From Melioribacter roseus (GTDB lineage Bacteria > Bacteroidota > Ignavibacteria > Ignavibacteriales > Melioribacteraceae), in assembly GCA_020722065.1 (NCBI GenBank), contig DYLK01000017.1, positions 1 through 58,931 on the forward strand: a stretch of DNA of 58,931 bases. Reading direction: 5' to 3'. Every line of letters starts with the position of its first letter. Position 1 is the first letter of the stretch. A program made the position numbers and the translations under genes. The notes under the pieces were generated by a model. The model made no database searches. It saw only the letters and a program-made list of their open reading frames with translations, and was not told where the DNA came from. Of this stretch, positions 22,972-32,455 are shown in pieces.

Positions 22972-24940
22972 ATCCCGCACATATTTCATTGGCTCTTTTG
23001 TTGCCTTATTGTTTATCTTTATTGTTAAGGAATTGTACACAATTCAAATTGTAAAACATGATCATTTTACTTTCTTGGCAAAAAATCAACAAAATGTTTC
23101 CGTTGAAGTTGAAGCACAACGAGGAAGTATTTTTGATAGAAATGGGAAAATTCTTGCATTTACTCGCAATGAAATAACTTTTCAAATTGATAAAGTTGCA
23201 TTTGCAAAATTAAAAAAATATGAAAAGGATAGCCTTTTCGCTCGACTTGCACACGTTTTTGGAAAATCAAAGCAACATTACTTATCACTTATTAATCAAA
23301 GTGTTAGAAGAAACGTAGTTATTGAAAAATCTGTTCCGTTGCATAAATCATTTTTAATGTCAGATTTTGTAAATTCAGCATTAAAGCGAGAAATAGACAA
23401 TTCCCGTGTTTATCCAAATGGTACTTCGGCGGCACATCTTTTGGGATATTTGAATAAGGATAATTTTGCTGAAAATGGCATTGAAAAAGAATATAATAGC
23501 ATACTAAAAGGGCAAAATGGTATTTTAGTAAAGAAAAGGAATGCGAAACAAAGAATTTTGGGAATAGATGAAGAAAGTTCAATTTTTCCAATAAAAGGGA
23601 ATGATATTGTTTTAACTATCGACATTGATTATCAAAAAATACTTGAAAAATCGATGAAAGAAGGAATTGATAAATTCGGTGGAAATTCGGCTGTTGGGAT
23701 TATACAAAATCCGGAAACAGGAGAAATTCTTGCTTTGGCAAATCTACCGACTTACGATCCTAATTCATTTAACGAATTTGATGCTAATAATCTTAAAAAT
23801 AGAGCAGTCGCAGATGTTTATGAACCGGGATCTGTAATTAAGTCATTTACAATGGCGGGATTATTAGAGAATGGGATTATTAATGGTAATGAAATTATAA
23901 ATACAGAAAATGGTGTTTGTACAATTAACGGAGCAAAATTTGTTGATGAACATTCTTATAGCCAACTAACTTCAGTAGAAATACTACAGCATTCAAGCAA
24001 TGTAGGAATGGCAAAATTATCAGATAGAATTGAAAATGGAAAATTTTACAAAAATATGCGGGATTTTGGTTTTGGAATTAAAAGTAACGTAGATCTACCA
24101 AGCGAAATTTCTGGGAATTTAAAAACTCCAGATGATTTTTCAGGTGTATCAAAATATTATATGGCTGTTGGATACGAACTTCTTGCAACACCGATACAAA
24201 TTGTAACGGGTTATTCAGCTTTAGTAAATGGTGGAAAATTACTAAAACCATATATATTGAAAGAAATACTTGGAAATGATGGCATTAAAACAAAGCCAGA
24301 AATTATTAGAAATGTTATTTCCGAAAAGACTTCTACAAAACTAAAAAAATGGCTTGTTGGGGTTGTTGATGATGGAACGGGGAAAGCTGCAAAAGTTGCA
24401 AATTTATCTATTGGTGGCAAAACAGGCACTGCCAAAATATTGGTTAATAAACACTACCAAAGTAGAAACAACAACACAACTTTTGTTGGATTTTTCCCTG
24501 CAGAAAAACCAAAAATAGTATGCTATATATGGGTTTCTTCTCCCAAAAATCAATTTTTTGGTGGAACAGTTGCTGCCCCAATATTCCAGGATGTTGTTTC
24601 AAACCTTGTTACATTATTCCCAGAATTGGGCTCAAATAAGCAACAAAATACTCCACAATCTTATCAGGAAATGTTTGCACAATCTCAAAAATCAAGTGGG
24701 AATTTGATGAGAACGGCAAACGTTGGTGATGATAAAAAAACAACTTTTGCAAATGAAAATAATATTAGAACGCTAATGCCAAATTTGGTTGGAAAAAGTA
24801 AAAAGGAAGTTGTTTCAATTCTTTCGCCAATTGGTGTAAATTTTAGTTTTAAGGGAATTGGAACCGTAAAATCGCAATCGGTTCAGCCTGGGACTCCATT
24901 AAAAAAAGGAATATCAATAGTTTTGGATTGCAATAGATGA
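22958..24940 (+). CDS. ftsI: Septal peptidoglycan transpeptidase FtsI (PBP3) with PASTA domain
   Basis: FtsI cross-links septal peptidoglycan. The 660-residue protein has an N-terminal membrane anchor (about 8-26), a pedestal domain starting with EAQRGSIFDRNG, and a transpeptidase domain with Ser292-x-x-Lys295 in EPGSVIKSF, Ser346-Ser-Asn348 in QHSSNVG and Lys488-Thr-Gly in GGKTGTAK. One PASTA domain is at the C-terminus (about 608-660, starting MPNLVGKSKKEVV), as in Bacteroidota and Chlorobi. It lies between ftsL and murE, overlapping murE by four bases. Confidence 0.95.
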   Translation: MNRIKSRTYFIGSFVALLFIFIVKELYTIQIVKHDHFTFLAKNQQNVSVEVEAQRGSIFDRNGKILAFTRNEITFQIDKVAFAKLKKYEKDSLFARLAHVFGKSKQHYLSLINQSVRRNVVIEKSVPLHKSFLMSDFVNSALKREIDNSRVYPNGTSAAHLLGYLNKDNFAENGIEKEYNSILKGQNGILVKKRNAKQRILGIDEESSIFPIKGNDIVLTIDIDYQKILEKSMKEGIDKFGGNSAVGIIQNPETGEILALANLPTYDPNSFNEFDANNLKNRAVADVYEPGSVIKSFTMAGLLENGIINGNEIINTENGVCTINGAKFVDEHSYSQLTSVEILQHSSNVGMAKLSDRIENGKFYKNMRDFGFGIKSNVDLPSEISGNLKTPDDFSGVSKYYMAVGYELLATPIQIVTGYSALVNGGKLLKPYILKEILGNDGIKTKPEIIRNVISEKTSTKLKKWLVGVVDDGTGKAAKVANLSIGGKTGTAKILVNKHYQSRNNNTTFVGFFPAEKPKIVCYIWVSSPKNQFFGGTVAAPIFQDVVSNLVTLFPELGSNKQQNTPQSYQEMFAQSQKSSGNLMRTANVGDDKKTTFANENNIRTLMPNLVGKSKKEVVSILSPIGVNFSFKGIGTVKSQSVQPGTPLKKGISIVLDCNR

Positions 24941-26394
24941 TAAAATTAAGTGAAATATTGAATAAAATTTCATCAATTCAAGTAATTTCAAAAAATTATG
25001 ATGCAGATGTTAGCAATATTACTTCTGATTCGAGGAATGTGAATTCTGGTTCAATATTTGTTGCAATAAGTGGTTTTAAGTTTGATGGACATACATTTTT
25101 ACAAGATGTAATAAATAAAGGAGTTGCGGCTGTAATAATTGAAAAAAATGTGCTTCCCGATGAAATTTTTCTTCAGTCAAATGTAAGCAAAGTTTTAGTT
25201 CAAGATTCAAGAAAAGCTTTAGCGGAAATATCAAGCGAATTTTATGGAAATCCATCAAAATTGATGAAAATCTTTGGAATTACTGGAACAAAGGGAAAAT
25301 CTACAACAGCAATTTTTCTTTATGAAATAATTAAACATATCGAAGAAAAAGCTGGTTTAATTGGAACAATTGAAAATCGAATTGGCGATAAGAAAATTCC
25401 ATCCAAATTAACAACGCCCGAATCTCTACAAATTAATGAATATTTAGCTGAAATGTTAAATTCAAGAATTAAAAGTGCTGCAATTGAAATATCTTCACAT
25501 TCTCTGGAGTTAAAAAGAGTTTTTGGGTTAGATATTAAAATTGCTGGATTTACTAATCTTGCTTCGGATCATTTGGATTATCACAAAACGACTGAAAATT
25601 ATCTAAACGCTAAAAAAATATTATTCGATTCACTTTCTGAAAATTCAATTGCAATTGTAAATGCTGATGATGAAAGTTCATCTAAATTAGTAAAAAATTG
25701 CAAATCAAAAATCTTAACTTATGGTACAATAAAATCAGATTTTCAGATTCTAAATATTAAAACATCGCTCAATGGAACTTCATTTTCAATTAAAACAAAA
25801 GAGAATTTATACAATTTAACGACCAAATTAATTGGAGAATTTAACGCATTTAACGCCACTTTAGCTTTTGGAATGGCTACTTCAATTGGGTTTGATGTTC
25901 AAAAAACAATTGAAGCGATAAAAAATACACCGCAAATTCCAGGTAGATTTGAAGTGGTTCAAAAAAACGGTAAAACAGCAATTATAGATTACGCACACAC
26001 GGCAGGAAGTATGGAAGCAGCATTAGTTTCTTTGCGAAAAATTGTTGGAAATGATGTTAAAATATTCACAGTTTTTGGTGCTGGTGGCGATCGCGATAAA
26101 ACCAAACGTCCAGAAATGGGAAAAGTTGCTGAAAAATATAGTGATAAAGTTTTTGTAACTTCTGATAATCCACGAACTGAAAATCCAAATTTGATAATAG
26201 AAGATATTCTTGCTGGAATGAAAAATGTTCATTTTCACAATTCTGATAGAGAAATTGCAATTAAAACTGCTATAGACGAAGCGGATAATAAAACAGTTGT
26301 TATTATTGAGGGAAAGGGTCACGAAACTTACTCCGAAGTAAATGGAATTCGTACACACTTTGATGATAAAGAAATTGCGGAGAAATATTTATGA
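24937..26394 (+). CDS. murE: UDP-MurNAc-L-Ala-D-Glu:meso-DAP ligase
   Basis: MurE adds the third residue of the peptidoglycan stem peptide. The 485-residue protein has the ATP-binding loop GITGTKGKSTTA, the SSHSLEL motif and, in the C-terminal domain, SDNPRTENP. DNPR is the signature of meso-diaminopimelate rather than lysine selection, consistent with dapF at 3115. The start overlaps the ftsI stop by four bases and the stop overlaps murF by four. Confidence 0.96.
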   Translation: MIKLSEILNKISSIQVISKNYDADVSNITSDSRNVNSGSIFVAISGFKFDGHTFLQDVINKGVAAVIIEKNVLPDEIFLQSNVSKVLVQDSRKALAEISSEFYGNPSKLMKIFGITGTKGKSTTAIFLYEIIKHIEEKAGLIGTIENRIGDKKIPSKLTTPESLQINEYLAEMLNSRIKSAAIEISSHSLELKRVFGLDIKIAGFTNLASDHLDYHKTTENYLNAKKILFDSLSENSIAIVNADDESSSKLVKNCKSKILTYGTIKSDFQILNIKTSLNGTSFSIKTKENLYNLTTKLIGEFNAFNATLAFGMATSIGFDVQKTIEAIKNTPQIPGRFEVVQKNGKTAIIDYAHTAGSMEAALVSLRKIVGNDVKIFTVFGAGGDRDKTKRPEMGKVAEKYSDKVFVTSDNPRTENPNLIIEDILAGMKNVHFHNSDREIAIKTAIDEADNKTVVIIEGKGHETYSEVNGIRTHFDDKEIAEKYL

Positions 26395-27770
26395 GAAAAT
26401 CATTCTTTACAATTTCAGATTTATTCAATTTGTCTGGTTCTGTGATTTACAATCCCGATTCTTATCGAACAACTAAAAAAGTTGAAATAGATAGCCGAAA
26501 AGTAACAAAAGGAAGTATTTTTGTTGCAATAAAAGGGGAAAAGTTTGATGGACATGATTTTGTTGATGAAGCAATAAAAAACGGTGCAAAAGCGATAATT
26601 GTTAATTCAAAGAAGCTTAAAAAGTTTGAAGATTTGGAAATTCCAATAATTACTGTTCCTGATACTACAATTGCATTTGGGGAACTTGCAAGAGTAAAAA
26701 GAGAAAAATTAAATTATAAAATTATTGGAATAACTGGAAGTAACGGAAAAACATCAACAAAAGATATTCTAACCGAAATTCTTTCAGCAAAGTTTATTGT
26801 GTATAAAACTCAAGCAAACAACAATAATCATATTGGTGTGCCACTTACAATAATGCAAGCAAGTTCAGACTGTGAAGTTTTAATTCTGGAATTGGGAACA
26901 AATCATTTTGGTGAAATTGATTACATCTCGAAAATTGCTCAACCCGATTATGGATTAATAACCAACATTGGAAAATCACATCTTGAATTTTTGGTAGATG
27001 AAAATGGCGTTTTGAATGAAAAAATTGCATTGTTTTCGGTTGTTAATTCAAAAAATGGCACAATATTTCTAAATATTGATGATAAAAAGCTGGCAATGTT
27101 TTCCAACAAATTCGAGAAAGTTATCACAATTAGTTTTGAAAAGGAAGCAACTTATAAATTTGAAATACAAAATTATGATGAATTTGGTTTTGCTGAATTT
27201 ACACTTACAACAAAAGGGGAAAAATCGAATTTCAAGTCAAGTTTAGTTGGCGAAACTAACGTTAAAAATCTGGCTTTTTCAATTGCTATTGCATTAGAAA
27301 TGGGACTTTCTATTTCTGAAATAAAAAAAGCTATTAAAAATTTGCAAGTTACAAAAGGAAGATTCGAACAAATAAAAATGAGTAACTTCCTTTTAATTGA
27401 TGATACTTACAATTCTAATCCAAATTCAGTAAAAGGCGGGTTAGAAAATCTGAAGCACATCAAAATTCCAACAAAAAAGATTTTGATTTTGGGTGATATG
27501 TTTGAACTTGGTGAAAATTCTCAATTATTGCATCAAGAATTGAGCAAAACAATCAATTCAGTAAAATTTTCTGAAATTTATTTGATTGGGAAATTGACCG
27601 CAAGTTTACAAGGAAAGCTTAAAGCAAAGCACTATCATTTTAACACAATAACAGAGTTTTTATCTGAAATAGGGAAAATTAATTTTTCAGATTCAGTGGT
27701 TTATGTAAAAGGTTCTCGTGGTATGAGAATGGAACAAATTGTTAATTATCTAAAACAGGAATTAAAATGA
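26391..27770 (+). CDS. murF: UDP-MurNAc-tripeptide:D-Ala-D-Ala ligase
   Basis: MurF adds D-Ala-D-Ala to complete the UDP-MurNAc-pentapeptide in the cytoplasm. The 459-residue protein has GITGSNGKTSTKD as ATP-binding loop, ELGTNHFGEI in the central domain and LIDDTYNSNPNSV in the C-terminal domain, all family-specific. It is paralogous to the adjacent murE (both share SRKVTKGSIFVA-like and FDGHDF segments near the N-terminus), but murE lacks the DTYNSNP motif. Confidence 0.96.
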   Translation: MRKSFFTISDLFNLSGSVIYNPDSYRTTKKVEIDSRKVTKGSIFVAIKGEKFDGHDFVDEAIKNGAKAIIVNSKKLKKFEDLEIPIITVPDTTIAFGELARVKREKLNYKIIGITGSNGKTSTKDILTEILSAKFIVYKTQANNNNHIGVPLTIMQASSDCEVLILELGTNHFGEIDYISKIAQPDYGLITNIGKSHLEFLVDENGVLNEKIALFSVVNSKNGTIFLNIDDKKLAMFSNKFEKVITISFEKEATYKFEIQNYDEFGFAEFTLTTKGEKSNFKSSLVGETNVKNLAFSIAIALEMGLSISEIKKAIKNLQVTKGRFEQIKMSNFLLIDDTYNSNPNSVKGGLENLKHIKIPTKKILILGDMFELGENSQLLHQELSKTINSVKFSEIYLIGKLTASLQGKLKAKHYHFNTITEFLSEIGKINFSDSVVYVKGSRGMRMEQIVNYLKQELK

Positions 27771-28876
27771 TTTACTACATTTTTGATTACATAAACCGAA
27801 ATTTTCCTTTTCCAGGAAGTAATTTATTCAATTATCTTACTTTTCGTTCAGCTTTGGCTGCAATAACTTCACTTTTTCTTTCGTTTTATATTGCTCCGAA
27901 AGTAATTAGATATTTGAAAAATAGACAAATTGGAGAAGAAATAAGAAAAGAAGGTCCCGAAACTCATTTTGCTAAAGCTGGAACGCCAACAATGGGTGGA
28001 ATTATTATAATTATTTCAATTGTCGTTCCTGTTTTGTTGTGGTCAAATATTCTTAGTGTTTACATTTTGTTAACTTTGTTTGGAATGATATTTTTAAGCG
28101 TTGTTGGATTTTATGATGATTATCTAAAAGTAATCAAGAAAATGAAAGATGGTTTAATAGCACGTTATAAACTCATCGGACAAGTTATGGTAGGTTTTTT
28201 TGTTGGTTGTGTAATTTACTTTTTCCCTGAATTTCAGAATTTTGCTACTTTAACTACTGTCCCGTTTATCAAAGATATGAATTTAGATTATTCAGTTTTA
28301 TTCATTCCAGCAATGATTTTTATTATTACCGCAACTTCAAATGCAGTAAATCTAACTGATGGTTTGGATGGGCTTGCGAGTGGCTTGCTTGTTATTGTTA
28401 TGTTGGCTTTAGCATTCATGAGTTATGTATCTGGAAATGCAATTTATGCTGATTACTTGGATATTTTATTCTTACCTGGGAGTGGCGAACTTACAGTTTT
28501 TATATCTGCAATAATTGGTGCGCTATTGGGATTTTTGTGGTACAATTTTTATCCCGCACAAATATTTATGGGCGATACTGGTTCTTTGGCACTTGGCGGA
28601 GCAGTTGGGATTATTAGTGTTTTAATAAAAAAAGAACTTTTGCTTCCAATTCTTGCTGGTGTTTTCTTTCTTGAAACAGTAAGTGTGATAATTCAAACAT
28701 ACTATTTCAAATACACAAAGAAAAAATATGGTGTAGGAAAACGAGTTTTTAAAATGGCTCCGATTCACCATCATTTTGAAAAAGTTGGTTGGGCAGAACC
28801 TAAAATTGTTATGCGATTTTATATAATTGCTGTAATTTTAGCAATCATTAGTATGGCTTCATTTAAGGTAAGATAA
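27767..28876 (+). CDS. mraY: Phospho-MurNAc-pentapeptide translocase
   Basis: MraY transfers phospho-MurNAc-pentapeptide to undecaprenyl phosphate, making lipid I at the inner membrane. The 369-residue polytopic protein has the catalytic aspartates in GFYDDYLK and NLTDGLDGLASG, plus GTPTMGG and the cytoplasmic APIHHHFEKVGW loop near the C-terminus. It overlaps murF by four bases and murD by one. Confidence 0.96.
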   Translation: MIYYIFDYINRNFPFPGSNLFNYLTFRSALAAITSLFLSFYIAPKVIRYLKNRQIGEEIRKEGPETHFAKAGTPTMGGIIIIISIVVPVLLWSNILSVYILLTLFGMIFLSVVGFYDDYLKVIKKMKDGLIARYKLIGQVMVGFFVGCVIYFFPEFQNFATLTTVPFIKDMNLDYSVLFIPAMIFIITATSNAVNLTDGLDGLASGLLVIVMLALAFMSYVSGNAIYADYLDILFLPGSGELTVFISAIIGALLGFLWYNFYPAQIFMGDTGSLALGGAVGIISVLIKKELLLPILAGVFFLETVSVIIQTYYFKYTKKKYGVGKRVFKMAPIHHHFEKVGWAEPKIVMRFYIIAVILAIISMASFKVR

Positions 28877-30225
28877 TGAATATCAATGGTTTACATATTG
28901 GAATTATTGGTGCTGTACGAAGTGGAGTTTCTGCTGCATTACTTTGTAAAGAGAAAGGTGGAATTCCATTTGTAAGCGATTTTAGAAAATTGGAAGAAAT
29001 GCAAGAAGTTGCCGAAAAACTAAAATCTGAAAATATTGATTTTGAATTTGGTGTGCATTCCGAAAAACTTTTCAATTCTGATTTGATAATTACAAGTCCA
29101 GGTGTGCCTACAAATTCCTATCCAATTCAAGAAGCACTGAAAAGAGGCAAAAAAGTAATAAGTGAAATTGAATTTGCTTATCTTTTTTGTAAGTCAGAGA
29201 TAGTTGCTGTTACAGGTACAAACGGAAAAACAACAACCACGAGTTTGATTTCGCACATTTTGACTGAAGCTGGGAGAGAAAATATAGCTGCGGGCAACAT
29301 TGGATTTCCGTTTTCGCAAGCAGTTAGAGAAATTAGCGAAAATGGTGTAATTGTGCTTGAAGTATCAAGTTTTCAGCTTGATTTCGTTGAAAAATTCAAA
29401 CCGAATGTCGCAATTCTTCTAAATATTACTCCCGATCACATGGATAGATATGAAAATAATTTGCAAAAATATATTGATTCAAAAATGCGAATTGTTGAAA
29501 ATCAAACCGAAAATGATGTTTTTATCTTTAATGCAGAAGATGAAGTTATCTTAAGAAATTTGCCAGCAAATAAAAGTATGAATTATGGATTTTCTTTGAA
29601 AGAAAAGTTGCTTAATGGAATTTATCTTGAAAATGGAAAATTTATAATATCAGAAAACGGAAAAACTGAAGAAATAGCAGAATTATCTGAATTATCACTC
29701 CGTGGCGAACATAATTGGATGAATGCAATGTCGGCAATTCTAGCAAGCAAAAAAGTTGGAATTTCAAATATCAGTATCAAAAAAGCTATTTCTTCATTCA
29801 AAAGTGTTGAACATAGATTGGAATTAGTGAAAGAAGAAAATGGAATTAAATTTATTAACGATTCTAAGGCTACAAATCCAGATTCAACTTATTTTGCTTT
29901 GCGAAGTTTTGATGGAAATATTAAACTTGTTTTAGGTGGAAAAGACAAAGGAAATGATTATTCGCTAATTGAAGCTGAAGTTCTAAAAAGAGTGAAAAAA
30001 ATTTACGCCATTGGCTCATCAGCTCAAAAAGTATATGATTATTTTAAGGATAAAGTTGAAGTTGAGCTAATTGTTGAATTTGCTCCAGCAATAAAAAAAG
30101 CTATCTGCGAATGCAAACATGGGGAAGTATTATTATTTTCACCAGCTTGTGCAAGTTTTGATCAATTCAATAATTATGAAGAAAGAGGAAGAGAATTTAA
30201 GAAGTTGGTATTGGAAAATGAATAA
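28876..30225 (+). CDS. murD: UDP-MurNAc-L-Ala:D-Glu ligase
   Basis: MurD adds D-glutamate to UDP-MurNAc-L-Ala. The 449-residue protein has an N-terminal UDP-binding fold (IGIIGAVRSGVSAA), ATP loop VTGTNGKTTTTSLI, VSSFQLD, NITPDHMDRY and INDSKATNPDST. All are expected for MurD. It starts at the base where mraY stops, and its end overlaps the ftsW start by eight bases. Confidence 0.96.
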   Translation: MNINGLHIGIIGAVRSGVSAALLCKEKGGIPFVSDFRKLEEMQEVAEKLKSENIDFEFGVHSEKLFNSDLIITSPGVPTNSYPIQEALKRGKKVISEIEFAYLFCKSEIVAVTGTNGKTTTTSLISHILTEAGRENIAAGNIGFPFSQAVREISENGVIVLEVSSFQLDFVEKFKPNVAILLNITPDHMDRYENNLQKYIDSKMRIVENQTENDVFIFNAEDEVILRNLPANKSMNYGFSLKEKLLNGIYLENGKFIISENGKTEEIAELSELSLRGEHNWMNAMSAILASKKVGISNISIKKAISSFKSVEHRLELVKEENGIKFINDSKATNPDSTYFALRSFDGNIKLVLGGKDKGNDYSLIEAEVLKRVKKIYAIGSSAQKVYDYFKDKVEVELIVEFAPAIKKAICECKHGEVLLFSPACASFDQFNNYEERGREFKKLVLENE

Positions 30226-31369
30226 AGAAATATTACGAAATATTATCATTTTCATTGTGTTAATCTTAATTGTGTTCGGGGCTTGGATGGTTTTATCGTC
30301 AAGTGCAGGATTTAGTGCGGAAAAAGTAGGTGGATTTTCGAAGTTATTTTTCAAGCAAATAATTGCTTTGTTGGTTGCTATATTTATGTTTTTCATTGGA
30401 TTTGGAATGAACTACAAAGTGCTATCCAAATTTAGTATTTATCTTTATTTTGCTGCAGTTATATTGCTTGTAATTACTTTAACAAGTGGAAGTACGGCAA
30501 AAGGTGGAACACGTTGGTTAGATTTGGGAGTATTCTCATTCCAACCATCAGAATTTGCTAAAGTTGCTTTGATTATTCATCTTGCTACTTTGGGAATTCG
30601 AAAAGGCGAAAAGTTAAGATTGTTCAAAACAGGTTTACTACATCCATTAATTTTCATTGGAATAATTTCTGGATTAATAATGTTTCAACCAAATTTTAGT
30701 ACTGCAATAATTGTTGGAATTTTGGGATTAGCTGTTTTATATGTTGCTGGTGCAAGATTCCTTCATCTCGCAGGAACGATTGCTGTTTTGGGTTTAATAG
30801 TTGGATTTTTATTAATGACGGTTTCGCACACGAGAGCTAGAATATTAAATTGGTTTAATTCTTTTATTTCTGGTGAAGGCGAATTGCATTACCAAGTTCA
30901 GCAAGCTCATATTGCTTTAGGAAGTGGTGGACTTTTTGGTTTGGGCGTTGGAAATAGTCAGCAATCAAATCTTTTTGTTGCAGAAGGTTACGGCGATTTT
31001 ATATTTTCAATTGTTGGTGAAGAATGGGGTTTTTTGGGAACAGTTGCAATTGCCTCACTTTTTATGTTATTCTTCATTACCTCAATTTTGCTTATAAACG
31101 AAGTAGAAGATGAATATGGAAAGATTTTGATATTTGGGTTGAGTTTTAATATTACAATTTCTGCTATTATAAATATGATGGTTGTCCTAGGAATTGCTCC
31201 AACAACCGGAATTACATTACCTTTTATTAGTTACGGGGGAACTTCTTTAATCATATTTGCCTATTCGGTTGGAGTAATCTTAAATATTTCTCATGATGGT
31301 AAAACACTAACTTTTAATAGAAATTCTATAATGAACAAAGCGAAGGAAATATTTGAAAGACCAGAATAA
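30218..31369 (+). CDS. ftsW: SEDS peptidoglycan glycosyltransferase FtsW
   Basis: FtsW polymerises septal glycan strands together with FtsI. The true start is ATG 30218 (MNKEILRNIIIF), inside the last codons of murD; the longer frame from 30119 lies within murD and is not used. The 383-residue protein has about ten membrane helices, the RWLDLGVFSFQPSEFAK segment and the SEDS signature APTTGITLPFISYGG. FtsW rather than RodA is assigned from its location in the dcw cluster. Confidence 0.95.
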   Translation: MNKEILRNIIIFIVLILIVFGAWMVLSSSAGFSAEKVGGFSKLFFKQIIALLVAIFMFFIGFGMNYKVLSKFSIYLYFAAVILLVITLTSGSTAKGGTRWLDLGVFSFQPSEFAKVALIIHLATLGIRKGEKLRLFKTGLLHPLIFIGIISGLIMFQPNFSTAIIVGILGLAVLYVAGARFLHLAGTIAVLGLIVGFLLMTVSHTRARILNWFNSFISGEGELHYQVQQAHIALGSGGLFGLGVGNSQQSNLFVAEGYGDFIFSIVGEEWGFLGTVAIASLFMLFFITSILLINEVEDEYGKILIFGLSFNITISAIINMMVVLGIAPTTGITLPFISYGGTSLIIFAYSVGVILNISHDGKTLTFNRNSIMNKAKEIFERPE

Positions 31370-32447
31370 ATATCGCTTTATAATTGCTGCTGGTGGAACT
31401 GGCGGACATCTATTTCCGGCAATTGCTGTAGCGGACAAACTGAAAATTGTTTCTCCTAATTCTGAAATTTTGTTTGTTGGTACAAAAGACAAAATTGAAT
31501 CGCGTGTTGTACCACAAAAAGGTTATAATTTTAAACATATAAGTGTAGTTGGTTTTGCTCGAAGATTTTCAATCAAGAATTTGTTTTTCCCATTCAAATT
31601 GCTGTTTTCCATCTTGCAAGCTTTAGTAATTTGTATGAAATTTAAGCCACAAATTGCAATAGGAAGCGGGGCTTATGTTTCTGGTCCTGTTTTATGGGCT
31701 GCAAAAATTATGGGTGCCAAGTTAGTTTTGCTCGAACAAAACAGTTATCCAGGGGTTACAAATAGAATGTTAGAAAAGAACGCAAGTGAAATCTATTTGA
31801 GTTTTGAGGAGTCGAAGAAATATTTTAGAGAAAGTGAAAAATTGTATGTTACTGGAAATCCAATCAGATTGGAATTACATTTGATTGAAAAGCAAATTGC
31901 TTGCGAAAAATTAAAAATTGATTCAAATAAAATTACTTTATTTGTTACTGGCGGAAGTCTCGGAGCAAAATCCATTAACGAAGCTGTCCGAATTAATTTA
32001 GAAAAATTAGAAAGTTTGGGAATTAATATTTTATGGCAAACGGGGAAAAATTATTATGAAGAGTATAAAAACTTTTCCTCAGAAAGTACATTAATTTGGC
32101 CATTTATTGAAGATATGCAAGCAGTTTATTCTGCGGCTAATATAATTGTGGCACGTTCCGGAGCTTCGACAATTGCCGAAGTTGCTAATCTTGGAAAAGC
32201 AACCATTTTTATTCCTTCGCCAAATGTTGCTGCAAATCATCAATTTAAGAATGCTGAGGCATTATTTAATAAAAATGCAGCAATTCTTCTTAATGACAAA
32301 AACGCTTCCGAAAAGTTATTTGAAATAGTTAAGTCGTTAGTTGACAATGACTTAAAAATTAAAGAGTTAGAAAATAATATTACTCAATTTGCAAATGAAA
32401 ATGCAGTTGATGTAATTGTTGAACGAATATTAAAATTAGCGAGATAG
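31353..32447 (+). CDS. murG: Lipid II synthase (UDP-GlcNAc transferase)
   Basis: MurG adds GlcNAc to lipid I at the inner face of the membrane. The 364-residue GT28 protein has the N-terminal glycine loop AAGGTGGHLFPA, the GSGAYVSGPV segment, VTGGSLGAKSIN and the ARSGASTIAEV acceptor-site motif. The start is TTG 31353, overlapping ftsW by 17 bases, with AAGGA six bases upstream. No ATG lies nearby in frame before the essential glycine loop. Confidence 0.95.
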   Translation: MKDQNKYRFIIAAGGTGGHLFPAIAVADKLKIVSPNSEILFVGTKDKIESRVVPQKGYNFKHISVVGFARRFSIKNLFFPFKLLFSILQALVICMKFKPQIAIGSGAYVSGPVLWAAKIMGAKLVLLEQNSYPGVTNRMLEKNASEIYLSFEESKKYFRESEKLYVTGNPIRLELHLIEKQIACEKLKIDSNKITLFVTGGSLGAKSINEAVRINLEKLESLGINILWQTGKNYYEEYKNFSSESTLIWPFIEDMQAVYSAANIIVARSGASTIAEVANLGKATIFIPSPNVAANHQFKNAEALFNKNAAILLNDKNASEKLFEIVKSLVDNDLKIKELENNITQFANENAVDVIVERILKLAR

Positions 32448-32455
32448 AGTTTTTT

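Noticed and set aside
30119-30217. N-terminal extension of ftsW
   Set aside because: The extension is inside murD, out of its frame, and does not resemble FtsW. ATG 30218 begins the first membrane helix region correctly.
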